In this document: positions 32,418 through 42,124 of the stretch, piece after piece
Position numbering within the stretch: the first letter of the stretch is position 1
Layout of the letters: the number at the start of each line of letters is the position of its first letter
From: Endothia cerciana
Taxonomy: Eukaryota > Ascomycota > Sordariomycetes > Diaporthales > Cryphonectriaceae
DNA: 64,000 nt
Assembly (NCBI GenBank): GCA_026119935.1
Contig: JALRMH010000077.1
Location: forward strand, 33,488-97,487
Direction: 5' to 3'
Notes under the pieces: model-generated
Database searches by the model: none
What the model saw: the letters and a program-made list of their open reading frames with translations, nothing else
What the model was told of the DNA's origin: nothing
Translations under genes and position numbers: made by a program

Positions 32418-33344
32418 ATGGAGTGCCCGGATCTGTTCCCCAAGCCAAAGCCGGATTTCTTTTTCAACCATCCCGAGCGCCGTTGGCCAGCATGGAAATT
32501 TGACATGGAGTACGACGATCTGTTTACCACTCTACCTCGTCAGTTCAACTCAATAACGCTGCCACTTCTCGATGCCGACGCCTTCAGCCGCGACATCTCT
32601 GAACTCAGCCATGCTGCACAGGACAGACAAGACTTTATCCGCCTGCTTGCGGAACGGCGGGACTCGAGACAGCGAGAATTGATGGACGTCTGGCTCTACG
32701 CGTTCCACGAAATTGCAACCTCGCCTGGTCTTCTCGGCGAAGACAACGCACAATGGGCTCACGCGATGCATATCTTCCGCTCCAAGTCGTTTGACTCGTA
32801 CGTTCGCTATTTCTCCGGCCTCCTCGGACCGGCGAACGGATCTATGCCCGCCAAAGATGTGCCCAGTCTCCCGTCTGCGTCGGCGAGCGCCACAAACACC
32901 TCGGACGCGAGCACCTCGGACGCGAGCACCTCGGACGCGAGCACCTCGGACGCGAGCACCTCGAGCCCAGATCCCGCGACCACGAACACTACGAGACCCT
33001 TGAGCCCCACCGCTGGGGGAGACAGTAGCAGACTGCCAGACACCGGTCATACACCGTCTACACAAGTGGCCATACCAGCGCCGTCGGCCTCTTCAAAGGA
33101 GGAGCAACACCAGCGTACCCAGAGATCGACCGCTACCTCCAGAGCCCGCCGACATCAACGACCGCCGCGCTCCTCTGGTAGAGTTCAGAAACCGGCCCAA
33201 CATGACGCCGGAGGTCTTCGGCGCAGCAGCCGGATCAAGCAGCGCCAGCAGGATGCCTCTAGGGCAGGCACCAGCGCCGTTTGCGGCACTCGACCAACAA
33301 CATCACAGGCTCGACGGGGCGGGGCCGGGAAGACGAGGCGCTGA
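32418..33344 (+). CDS. hypothetical fungal protein with TSDAS repeats and basic tail, 308 aa
   Basis: The start at 32418 (MECPDLFPKPKPDFFF) is preferred because the conserved-looking part begins there; an in-frame ATG at 32289 exists. Residues 1-135 form a folded, aromatic-rich region (HPERRWPAWKFDMEYDDLF, WLYAFHEIA). Residues 155-180 are a Ser/Thr/Asp minisatellite (TSDAS, five units; 15-bp DNA repeat at 32897-32960). The last 100 residues are disordered and Arg/Gln/Ser-rich (RRSSRIKQRQQ), suggesting nuclear location. No domain name is known to me. The first 40 residues look like a family motif seen in other lineage-specific fungal proteins. Confidence 0.6.
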   Translation: MECPDLFPKPKPDFFFNHPERRWPAWKFDMEYDDLFTTLPRQFNSITLPLLDADAFSRDISELSHAAQDRQDFIRLLAERRDSRQRELMDVWLYAFHEIATSPGLLGEDNAQWAHAMHIFRSKSFDSYVRYFSGLLGPANGSMPAKDVPSLPSASASATNTSDASTSDASTSDASTSDASTSSPDPATTNTTRPLSPTAGGDSSRLPDTGHTPSTQVAIPAPSASSKEEQHQRTQRSTATSRARRHQRPPRSSGRVQKPAQHDAGGLRRSSRIKQRQQDASRAGTSAVCGTRPTTSQARRGGAGKTRR

Positions 33345-34008
33345 TGGACGCTCAGAAATCTACATGACGGGCCTAAGGCATTCACCCAGCTGGGAGCCGG
33401 GCATCAATCGCTCCTCGGTTCCTGTACACGGCGCAGCAACGCAGCCCATCGCTGGCCTCTCCCTCCGAGCTGCACACCAAGGTGAGACTGGTCAGGCACG
33501 GCCGTTTCTGAAGTCAAGAAGCATTGACACAAAGTGCAGGTCCACCCGCCGTTGGCTTGGCACAGTACGGGCAGCGGGCCCCGCTCCATGCCGATCAGTG
33601 TAGCACCTTTGTTCTCAGCGCGCCCGTGTACCTAAAGGAAAGAGGCGCGGGGGTGCAGAACGCAGAACGCAGTGTGGCCGTACCGCCATCTAAGCGCCCA
33701 AATGCATTAATGCGTTTCGGGCAGCGCGCGGCCCACTCAAGAGCTTCGTGACTCCACGGTGGTGTACAGTACGCAGACGCCCAAGTATCTCTAGGTATTC
33801 TCCACCGGCCAGAACCTACCCAGTAGCTTGTGGGTTCCTACCATACGCTGTGAATAACAGCTCGGATTATTTCACTCCTTGCCCTTGCCCTGCCCCCGCC
33901 CTGCTTGTGGACAAATTGGCCATGCTTTCATCTCGTCCGAGAAGCCCAAGTAGAGGGCCAGCCTTTCCAGAAGGCCTTCCTATCAATCCTCTCTGTTCAG
34001 GCTAGAAG
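33345..34008. other. intergenic region
   Basis: 664 bp without a credible gene. It contains the promoter of the kinase-like gene; TATA-like strings are not obvious. Confidence 0.35.
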
Positions 34009-35839
34009 ATGGGCGACGAGGAGAGCCAGAGTACCAATCCTCATCCTCCCGACTACCTCGAAGCCAGGATGGCAGAGCTGGACCATCCTCCTCACGTCGG
34101 CGCCAGAGGCCAGGCAGCAGGGACTTCCCCCAGTGAATCGGCTCACCAAGAACGCCCCCGACTGCCAACCTTCGACCTCCTTGAGCTGCGGCGGGACCCC
34201 AGACTCATTTTCAGGCATACAGATGACAACGCCGAACTCGCAATTCGTTCCCAAGGAGCGTTCGGGCTGACTGTGGAGCCCAAGATCGGGAACGGCAACT
34301 CACACTTGTTTAGTCTCCCGAGCACCGTGCAGAGCAGGAGCGAGGTTAAGTGCTCCCTCTGGGTGGGAAGCCTTCGATGCGAATTCTATTATATACCAAT
34401 CTCTGACGGTGTTGTCCTTCTGAACACCGGCAAGTACCCGGTGTCGGCCGAGCTCCTGACGCACGCGGAGACAGGCACCGTCCGCCAGGTGAAGCCGTCC
34501 GAGACGATGATACTCGATCTAGCCTGCTGGAGGCTCGCGGATGCCGAAAGCTCTGTGGAGCTGCAGGTACTGCCGCGCCTTTATCGTCTGCAGGCTGGGC
34601 AGGAAGCCGTGTCCGGCGGGGGGGGGGGGGGGAAGAGACCTGCCGAGGATGCGCTGCTGCCGGCGAAGAGGCCCAAGGGCTGTGCCGCGGCTACGATTGA
34701 TCCGCAGCCGGGTCCCTCGGCTGAGCCCAGCCTCGTCCGATCCCGCGATGCGCTGAGAGGTGTCTGGCCCGGCATCGATCTTCAAGTGCATCAGACAGTC
34801 CAACTGATGGAACAGGACCACGGGCCGGCCCGAGTACACACTGGAGCGCTCCTCGGGCTGGTGCAAGAGGACCCGCGGCTCCGAGCTCTTCCAAGCAGTC
34901 CTTGATAACGGCACGTCTGTGCCCGAGGTCGTTGCCGTTAAGATCGTTCTTCGCCCTTACCGGTCGCCCCAGGAGGCCGCGGGAATCGTGCAAGCCGCAA
35001 AGGCATGGGCGGCCGAGTTCTCCGCACATCGAAACTTGCAGCATGTGAGTACAAAGAAGGCATTGAGCCGCGGTCGCCACGGCTGATCCGTCTTTTAGGC
35101 CCACATCGCTGGTCTTCGGGGATTCGACGCGCGGACGATGGTTCTGTATCTTGAGTACAAGCCGCACCAAGATCTTGCCAGTGACCGCTGTTGCGCACGC
35201 GGAGGCGGCGAAGGAGGCGGATACTTTCTGGGCGGCGTCAACGACGCAACCCGTATCCTGAGCCATATCTCCAGTGCTGTCGCTTACTTGGCAGAGCAGG
35301 GCATCGCCCATAACGATATCAAGCCAGCAAATATCCTCTATAGTGAGGTATCCTGGCCAGCCACCGGCCCCTGCCGAGCGGCAGCAGCTGGCGCTGTGTT
35401 GATCGATTTTGGGCTTGCAGGACCCCCGGGTACGGCAAGTAACGGAGGTACGCCTTGGCATGTCGCACCCGAATATCTAGAAGAAGATGTGCGGGGGACG
35501 CCAGCAGACGTCTTCGCTTTGGGGGTTGTTATGCTGTACGTTCTGCGGTGCTGTGTTCTTCCGGAAAGTTGGTACCGATTTCATAACGAGCATAACGAGT
35601 GGCTCATCAGAAATATTGGCGCTGGGCAACTGACCGCGGTGAACGCCATGAAAAACTGGCTTCAAGAAGTTGACAGGCAACGTGATGGGTTAAAGACCTC
35701 AGGCACTTTCTCCGGAAGTGAGGCCGAGCTGCGGTCGCTGGTGTACAGGATGCTCTTGCCCTTGCGCAAGCGAATTACCGCCACAGACCTGGTCCACGCT
35801 ACAAGCAAGTGTGATAAATATATATCACTGCCTGCTTAA
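34009..35839 (+). pseudogene. protein kinase with unusual N-terminal domain, frame broken
   Basis: The N-terminal part (34009 to about 34760) has a beta-rich region (LIFRHTDDNAELAI, WVGSLRCEFYYIP) recalling FHA-like folds, then a Gly run and a nuclear-type KRPAED...AKRPKG. The kinase domain continues in the +1 frame from 34817: VPEVVAVKIVL with the ATP-binding Lys, an intron 35045-35098 (GTGAGT...TTTAG), the catalytic loop HNDIKPANIL (Asp present, HRD changed to HND), DFGLAG, and APEYLEED. It ends at 35839. No GT-AG intron of the right phase links the two frames, so a one-base indel between 34757 and 34815 is likely, either a real lesion or a sequence error (a 14-G run lies at 34618-34632). 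Apart from that it looks like an active Ser/Thr kinase. Confidence 0.75.
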
Positions 35840-36665
35840 TTCCTAGGTATATATTAGGTTATAAACTAAGCCCCTCTACCTGTATATTTTATCCCTTTGT
35901 CTTGTGTGCAGGCCAAGTGTTCGCCCTGCCCGAGCCCTTTTACACGTTAGGAAGAAGCACATCTTGTCGACATTGTCTTTTAACTTGAAAATGATGCGAA
36001 AATATAAGAGTTCAAGTGGGAGTTTCCAAAATTCGCTGGGACAAGTCTCGGTGAGCGGTACATTGGTAGGCGAGGCGGGAGTGGTTTGTGGGGACGACAT
36101 GGTTTTTTGGTGTTTTTTTTTTTTTTTGGTTTTTTTTTTTGAAAAGTGTAGAACTTGTTCTTGAGGTGATTGGCGAATGCTGACGATAAAATTTGAAGCA
36201 TGCTGAGGATTTTGTTTGGGGAGGAGAAATGCTTTTAGGTACTTACGCAAACAGCGCTGAGGCTACTGCTTACGAGTGCAGCTGGATTTTGTCCCTGCTC
36301 TTAGATCTTTCTTATTAGTATACGTACACAGTGTGAAACTTAGTGTGGAAAGTATTACCCCTTGTCAGTATGCTCGGATTTACACCTGCACGACCCCAAT
36401 AGGTGGCCTGTGTTGATTCCGCGTTGCAGAACAAGGAGGCGCGTGCTGCCATTCAAGACGCGCATCGCGTTGCCCAACTGTGCCAGCCGTCTGGGTGCGC
36501 TCGAGTCACCAAAACGTTGCGGCCAAGCGTGCCGTTCACCGGCCTTCCCGCGCTGCTCAACATCTCATTCTAGCGTTGCTCTCCGCTCGCCCTTCGTCTC
36601 AACCTAAAATATATCCATTCCTGCCGCTACCCGTACCATACAGATGAGACTGATTCATCTCCGTC
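35840..36665. other. intergenic region with poly-T tract
   Basis: It contains a split homopolymer tract (36113-36139, T-rich) and no credible gene. The 3' part is the promoter of the 36666 gene. Confidence 0.35.
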
Positions 36666-37818
36666 ATGGCTGAGCGAAGGTCACGACGTGAGGCCAGCAA
36701 GAAGGCCACAAAGGCTATAGCGGCCGTGGCCGGAGGTTCGAAAAAGCGCCAAAGTGCCATAACCATTCCGTCCAAATACAGATGCTCGAAGAAGAGTCCC
36801 AGACTTCCGAAGGGCACGCTCACAGCCCGGAAAGCAAGTCACATCGAGCGCCTCGCCAATGCCAGGGAGGCCAACGGCCTTGCCGAGGTTTTCAGGTTTT
36901 CAGACGATCCAATCCAGAAATTCAATGATTGTAAGTATATTCTTCCTGATCTTCTCTGTCCTCCTTAGATAGCTAGCTTACCAGGGGACACCAGTGGAAC
37001 ACAACCAGAAAGAGCTCCTCGTGAAGAGCCTCTTGCTCGGCTTCTGCAAATTCCTTTATGTGGGCGGTAGAAACTTGACACCGGCAGACCTCTATGGCTA
37101 CTCTACAATTGGCCTACCGGCCACGGACCGGGCAGTATTGCGAGGGACACCACTACGTGTGGCGGATGAGGACACGGTGCCGCCGCGTGGGAAGAGCAAG
37201 CCTGCATATGCCCCTGCAATGATACATGGAAAGCCACGCTGGCCGCCGAATCTGGAGATTGGCGGCATTTGCCCGTGCTCGATCAAGATGGACGCCGATG
37301 GTCGCGTCGATTTGGAGCACGACCCGTACTGCCTCCGCAAACACTTCACAACACTGTGGGGAGTGCTGGAGGACCAGTCCGAGACCGGATGGGGCCCACC
37401 ACAGCGAGGCGCTGCCGTGGAATGGAGCGATTGGCATATGATGATCAAAAGAAAGGGCAAGGACTCCGGTCTCTGGGTTGATCTTAAGCAAGAGAGCTAC
37501 CTGCGCACCGCGTACACGAAGAATACATCCCTGGCTGACCTCATCTCTTCGCCGTGGCTCTTACACCGAATCGTTGCTAACTTTGGTGCTCCGCCGTTCA
37601 CGAAAGATGATCCTTACAAGTGTTCCTGGTCATTCAGCTTCTGGAACCAGGAAGACCACACATGCTATCTGTCAATCAGGGAGCACAAGGGCTGGCCCCA
37701 GGCACACTTTGTCGGTGGGAACAAGGCCAGCAACCAGGCCCTCCAGCTGCTTGAATGGCTCGCCGGTACCAACTGCCCGCTTTCATACGATTACACGCCC
37801 TGTGGGATACATGCGTGA
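36666..37818 (+). CDS. hypothetical protein, 362 aa, two exons
   Basis: Exons 36666-36930 and 36995-37818; intron 36931-36994 (GTAAGT...CCAG) joins the frames as FNDLEHNQKELL. The N-terminal 60 residues are Lys/Arg/Ala-rich (RRSRREASKKATK), likely a nuclear localisation region. The C-terminal part is well folded and Trp-rich, with a Cys pair (GGICPCSIK) and the segments EWSDWHMMIKRKGK and WSFSFWNQEDHTCYLSIREHK. No catalytic motif or known family is recognised. Codon use and splice sites are clean, so it appears intact. It stands alone on its strand between the kinase and the membrane-protein remnant. Confidence 0.65.
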
Positions 37819-38298
37819 CGAGGATGCGCCTGGTGGATGTTTGGGAAATTGGAACGCTCTGGTGTCTGTATGTAGGAATAGTTGGACGTTGAAAGGCACT
37901 GCCTGCGCAAATGCTGGCCCTGTAATATCTGGCTCGTACCTTGAGGGCGTTTTCGTCAATTAGGGTGGTCGGCTTCAGTCTTGGCCCACTCAGTCGTTGA
38001 GACGGTAGCAGGCGTTGGAGATATGGATCTATGCTGCTCTCTCTCAACCTGAATTTGTAGACATGTCGGAGTTGCAGATCCGATCTTCTGATCAGGTCTG
38101 ACAATTTGCTTTGTTGTGTGAACGACCCCGCTTTTTTGCTGCACCAGTTCCTCGCATAGTTGCCTTACAAGATCGCAGCTCCTACGCTGCTTCTTGTGTG
38201 TGAGCCTTGTTCGGCACTGTGTCTTCTGTGGTGCCACCGCTGCCGCGCCCCCCCCCCCCCCTTCGACGTATTCCTTGATCAAGCGATCTGTCCGGAAG

Positions 38299-39039
38299 TC
38301 ACATCTCCAACGAACACTCTGAATAGATTTGATATTCTAGAACTTCTGCTTGTTGGTATTGTCGTCTAGGACGGCTCCTTTGGTCAGTTTGGAATGTTGC
38401 ACCTTCAGCGCTTCTGGACTTTGTTGTGTAGTGGGAAAGCGGCTGTAAATTGGCTGTGTCCTTCCATGACTTTTCTTGTTGCCTGAGTGATTGGAGGAGC
38501 GCGTCTTCTTCCATCCTTATAACTGCAGCGCTTGCTTAACCTTTCTAAGTATTAGTAGCCAAAGAGATGGCAGGGGAATAGACTGGATACATACGGATCT
38601 GGCGTGCGGCTTGCGCTTTGGCCAACTTTTTCTTCACTGCGGCGGAGGCTCTTCGACCCACTGGCCCCGGGGTTGCGTTCAGCATTCACGACATATAGAC
38701 TGCATCGATGAGTAAGATTTGAACTTGCTTGTGCAGGCTTTGCGGTTGTGTTGATTTTTGCATTGAAGAGAGACCAGAGGCCGGGAACTTTCCATAGATG
38801 CTGGTCCCATGTCCGGATAACAGATTGACCTGCTGCAGTGTGCGGATTCGCTAGCGATGCCTCTTCCTCCTCACCTGTAGCAGCCAACTAGAAAGGGCAA
38901 GGAGAATAAATGATCCCGCAATCACACCAATGCCAATACCTGTCACGTCTCCGGTAGAGAGCACGCGGGCATTGGGTGAAGGCGAGGAGGTACCGGTGGA
39001 AATATTCACGGCGGTGCACTTGGGAGTAACGCAAGGCAT
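38299..39039 (-). CDS. multi-exon gene with one membrane helix and coiled cytosolic tail (model incomplete)
   Basis: Exon A (39039-38875) encodes a Ser/Thr/Pro linker, then a membrane helix (TGIGIGVIAGSFILLALSSWLL) and ends at a GTGAGG donor. Exon B (38660-38595) encodes a basic helix (RRASAAVKKKLAKAQAARQI) with a GTATGT donor. Exon C (38522-38299) follows a GCTGCAG acceptor and reads MEEDALLQSLRQQEKSW and on to a stop. B and C join in frame; A and B differ in phase, so a small exon is missed or the gene is broken. The organisation resembles C-terminal halves of fungal Mid2-like or receptor-like single-pass proteins. No extracellular domain was found to the right, so the gene may be truncated. 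Confidence 0.4.
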
Positions 39040-39301
39040 AACAGCGTTCTAGATGGGCCTCAAGGTTTAACAGAAGAGACGAAATATTCTAGGGGGTAAT
39101 ACGTATCTTAAGTACCGCGGTCTTTGTACTTTATAGCTGAGTCACGTATATTTGGTCTCGAGGGCTATTTCTAAGTACTTGACGCAAGAATCGACACCAA
39201 CTAAAAAGCTGAAAAGCACTAGAGCTAGTCTGCAAGCATTTCATCCCCAACAAAACGAAAATATCTCGACAGAAGACACGATCACAATAACGATCTTACG
39301 A

Positions 39302-40189
39302 TTACTCGCTGGCATCTTGCATATTGTCATCCAGCTGCGCACCATATACCTGCAGCAGGCCCAGCACCTCGACATTTCCCTGTTGAAACGCATAATGCGC
39401 AGCATTGCCTCCAAGATCACCCTCGGCATTAGGATCCGCCCCAAACTCCAGCAATAGCCTGATGGCCGGTATATTGTGACTCAGGATCGCGGCTGCCAAC
39501 GCCGTATCTCCATAATAGTTCCGATGGTTGATGTACAGGACCGGCCCGCTGCCACTATTATAGAGGACATTCTGTAAGAGCTCAAGGTTCTCCCCACCAG
39601 GCTGCCCGGCAAGGATATGAAGCGCAGTCTCAGAAAGTCGGTCCCGCCCAAAGGGGTCTGCACCGTTGTTGCAGAGAAACTCCACAATCTGAGATTTTGA
39701 GACATCGAAACAGGAAGCCGGAGTGCGAAGTACGAAATGTAGGATTGAATCCCCAGCCTCGTCGGGGATATTGACATTGAAGCTGGTATCGGAAGAAGCC
39801 AATAGTGCCTGGATCATATCCAGGCCCTGGAGGCAAGCCTGGTACAGGACCCAAGGGTGTTGGTCAGACATGACCACCCCTATATTGATGAGCGCTCGGA
39901 CCTGATCGATATCACCGGCCAGGACGGCCATGGCGAGGACGGTTGAGTCGTGCCCTAGAGACACCGAGCTACGGCCTGACGCCCAGCTGCGGGCTGACAT
40001 CCATGTTTCTGTGGGCGACGACCAGCTTGGAGACACTGCCATGGGTGAAGAAGCAATACTAAGGATTGGGGACAGCATATCGGAAGGTAAGAAGACTTGC
40101 AAGGTTTGGTAGGGATTAGTGTCGTGAGTGTATAGGCGGGCTGCTACATAATGTCCAGTGTCTAGCTTTAACGTTACTTTATATGACAA
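39302..40189 (-). CDS. ankyrin-repeat protein, 295 aa
   Basis: Single open frame. Residues 1-80 are a non-repeat head. From about residue 82, ankyrin units follow: STVLAMAVLAGDIDQVRALI, VLYQACLQGLDMIQALL, DSILHFVLR...IVEFLCNNGADPF, ETALHILAG...ELLQNVLY, DTALAAAILSHNIPAIRLLLEFGADPN, and NAAHYAFQQGNVEVLGLLQVYGA. The helix-turn-helix patterns and the GADP turns are clear. Ankyrin stacks bind other proteins. In fungi they often form the C-terminal part of NLR-like or heterokaryon-incompatibility proteins, but no NACHT or HET domain is present here. It is probably a stand-alone adaptor or a fragment of such a protein. Confidence 0.75.
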   Translation of the reverse strand: MSYKVTLKLDTGHYVAARLYTHDTNPYQTLQVFLPSDMLSPILSIASSPMAVSPSWSSPTETWMSARSWASGRSSVSLGHDSTVLAMAVLAGDIDQVRALINIGVVMSDQHPWVLYQACLQGLDMIQALLASSDTSFNVNIPDEAGDSILHFVLRTPASCFDVSKSQIVEFLCNNGADPFGRDRLSETALHILAGQPGGENLELLQNVLYNSGSGPVLYINHRNYYGDTALAAAILSHNIPAIRLLLEFGADPNAEGDLGGNAAHYAFQQGNVEVLGLLQVYGAQLDDNMQDASE

Positions 40190-40254
40190 AGATGGTTACA
40201 TTTCTGGAAAAAAAGAAAAAAGAAAAAAAAACAGTACACTGCTAGATTTTGGCA

Positions 40255-40590
40255 AAATCATCAGCAGTAAGTAATCAGCCAGCAGATTCATCAGCCAGCA
40301 AAGTAATCAGCCAGCAAAGTTAAGCCACAGCATATACTAACTTCTGCTGGCTAATGATTCTGCTAGCTATAATTTTCCTGATGATTCTGCTGGCTGATAA
40401 TTCTGCTGGCTGATGATTCTGCTGGCTGATGATTCTGCTGGCTGATGATTCTGCTGGCTGATGATTCTGCTGGCTAATGACTCTGCTGGCTAATGACTCT
40501 GTTGGCTAATGATTCTGCTAGCTAATGATTCTCCTGATGATTCTGCTGGCTGATAATTCTGCTGGCTGATAATTCTGCTGAAGAGTACTA
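40255..40590. repeat. 15-bp tandem repeat with an inverted block (potential large hairpin)
   Basis: About fourteen units of gctggctgatgattct (with taat/tgat variants) fill 40341-40590 on the plus strand. Shorter reverse-complement units (atcagccagcaaagta-like) lie at 40258-40320. The two blocks could pair into a long stem. It is close to the 5' end of the ankyrin gene (start 40189), hence in or near its promoter. Confidence 0.8.
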
Positions 40591-41085
40591 CAGTGCTCAC
40601 CCATTCTTCAGACGACAAGGCGGCTACGAAACAGGGGTGATCGCTGTATTAGTGTGGCCTAATCTTCTTGGGCCCAATAGATGAACTCCGGCGCTTATTT
40701 CTAACGTAGTCTGAGCGATAAGCCCCTCAAGCCGTAAAGAGCTTGTCAGCGTCACCGATCGCAAGCTAGAAACCATAACCGGACGTCTAGTTTGATAGAT
40801 CGTGGTCCGAAAACGTCGTCTTGCGGTCGAATGGGCAGATATTTGCAGAGCAGTTTCCATGCCCAGAATGCAGCCGGCTCAATCTTGATAAGCATATCAT
40901 ACGCAACGCTGAAGAATTCAAGAGTATAAAAATTAGGTTTGAATTTTGCTAGTGTACATCTAGTCACTCAATCTGATTTGAATTTGCACTACCTTATCTT
41001 TAATATCTCCTTAATCTAGCGGCTACCTTTTTGTTATGTTGTCCTCCGTTACAAAAGACTAGCGAGTCATCGCGTAGTAGGCAGC

Positions 41086-41397
41086 CTAGTCCGCCGGTGA
41101 GCTGAACAGGTTTAGATTGTATAAGGGTAGTTGGCCGCAGTGTTTATTGTAGTCGCTTGCGGCCTGTGGTGAGGCTTGGAGATGTTGTCCCGGAGGAGGC
41201 CCATAGGCCATGCTGCCGATGATTTGGCCTTGTGGCATAGGCCAGTCAATGTCGGACTGAAAGGTGTATAGCTGCCCATGAAGCTCAACGAAAACGCAGA
41301 CTTTGGCATCTCTGTGCTTGAAACAGAGCTTTTCAGCTCTTCTGAGCAGAATGTTGAGACGCAAAACTGCCCGGAGCCCTTCCCCGTCCCCACCCTC
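41086..41397 (-). CDS. MADS-box-like small protein, partial
   Basis: From an acceptor-like GGGCAG at about 41397 the minus frame reads RLNILLRRAEKLCFKHRDAK then VCVFVELHGQLYTFQSD. This is the second half of a MADS (SRF-type) domain: the basic R-N-I-L-x-x-R-A-x-x-L helix followed by the hydrophobic strand pair. A tail of about 50 residues ends at 41086. The upstream basic residues and start codon were not found; any earlier exon would lie inside the oppositely oriented gene at 41432. It is either a 5'-truncated copy or part of an overlapping divergent pair. Confidence 0.45.
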   Translation of the reverse strand, partial: EGGDGEGLRAVLRLNILLRRAEKLCFKHRDAKVCVFVELHGQLYTFQSDIDWPMPQGQIIGSMAYGPPPGQHLQASPQAASDYNKHCGQLPLYNLNLFSSPAD

Positions 41398-41431
41398 CCG
41401 ACTCTGGTCGATTGGCCCGGGATTACCCAAG

Positions 41432-41887
41432 ATGAAGAAACGAGGCCAGGCGAGCACGTCGACCCAATCAAGGAAACATGACAAGTACGCGGCCAAAAAG
41501 TCCTGGCTCCAACGGAAAAAGGGGATCATGAAGAAGGCCGAAGAGCTTCGCGGGAAATTCAACGCTGAAGTAGCTCTCTTTATTAAGAAAGACGGCATTC
41601 TCCATGCGTACCTCTCCCAGGACAACTTCGCGCCTGTCCCTGACAACTGCAAGCTCAAGGAATGCAACAAGGTGACACCAGACGACTACAAGACCGTGCG
41701 GCAAGATCAGGGTGACAGAGATCCCGACGGCGACAGCGACAGTGTCGACAGCGAAGGGCTGTCCCCTGGCGGCTCTGGCGCCGCGCAAGGTTTGGACACA
41801 GAGAAGGGTGACGAGGTCAGATCAGTGGGCGTGGGCCCCTGCGAGCTCCAAACTCCCTGGAGCTTCGATGAACCCTTCGACAAGTAG
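41432..41887 (+). CDS. MADS-box-like small protein, 151 aa
   Basis: The start at 41432 (MKKRGQASTSTQSRK) is chosen because the basic part of the domain begins there; the in-frame ATG at 41303 adds a low-complexity leader. Residues 15-60 resemble a diverged MADS domain: WLQRKKGIMKKAEELRGKF is the DNA-contacting helix (compare K-R-x-x-G-I-x-K-K-A-x-E-L), and NAEVALFIKKDG is the first strand. The C-terminus is acidic and Gly/Ser-rich (DRDPDGDSDSVDSEG). Such proteins could bind DNA as dimers, but this one lacks any MEF2 or SAM region. Two more MADS-like frames occur in the window (41086-41397 and 51055-51549). Confidence 0.6.
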   Translation: MKKRGQASTSTQSRKHDKYAAKKSWLQRKKGIMKKAEELRGKFNAEVALFIKKDGILHAYLSQDNFAPVPDNCKLKECNKVTPDDYKTVRQDQGDRDPDGDSDSVDSEGLSPGGSGAAQGLDTEKGDEVRSVGVGPCELQTPWSFDEPFDK

Positions 41888-42124
41888 GCCGAGGATTATT
41901 TTAATATGGCGGAATAAAGTTTGGCGGTCCTGCGAGAGGCCATGAGGCATAAGACATTATAGTCGCGCGGTTGGCAGTTATTGCAAATTTTACTTTTAAG
42001 GTCCAACGATGATGATGGTGTCTACCTAGGTACTTTGAGGAATGTGACTCGCGTGGTAACAGTTTGTTAGTCGCAAAGGAGAAACATGCACTGAACTGAG
42101 AGGACTGTCGTCCGATAGTAATTG

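Noticed and set aside
34400..34600. firm FHA-domain call for the kinase N-terminus
   Set aside because: Only the general beta-strand pattern fits; the conserved Gly-Arg and Ser-x-x-His positions of FHA domains were not found.
38225..38262. poly-C tract as a regulatory element
   Set aside because: Simple homopolymer; similar runs occur at 16475, 34618 and 49423, so slippage or assembly error is more likely.
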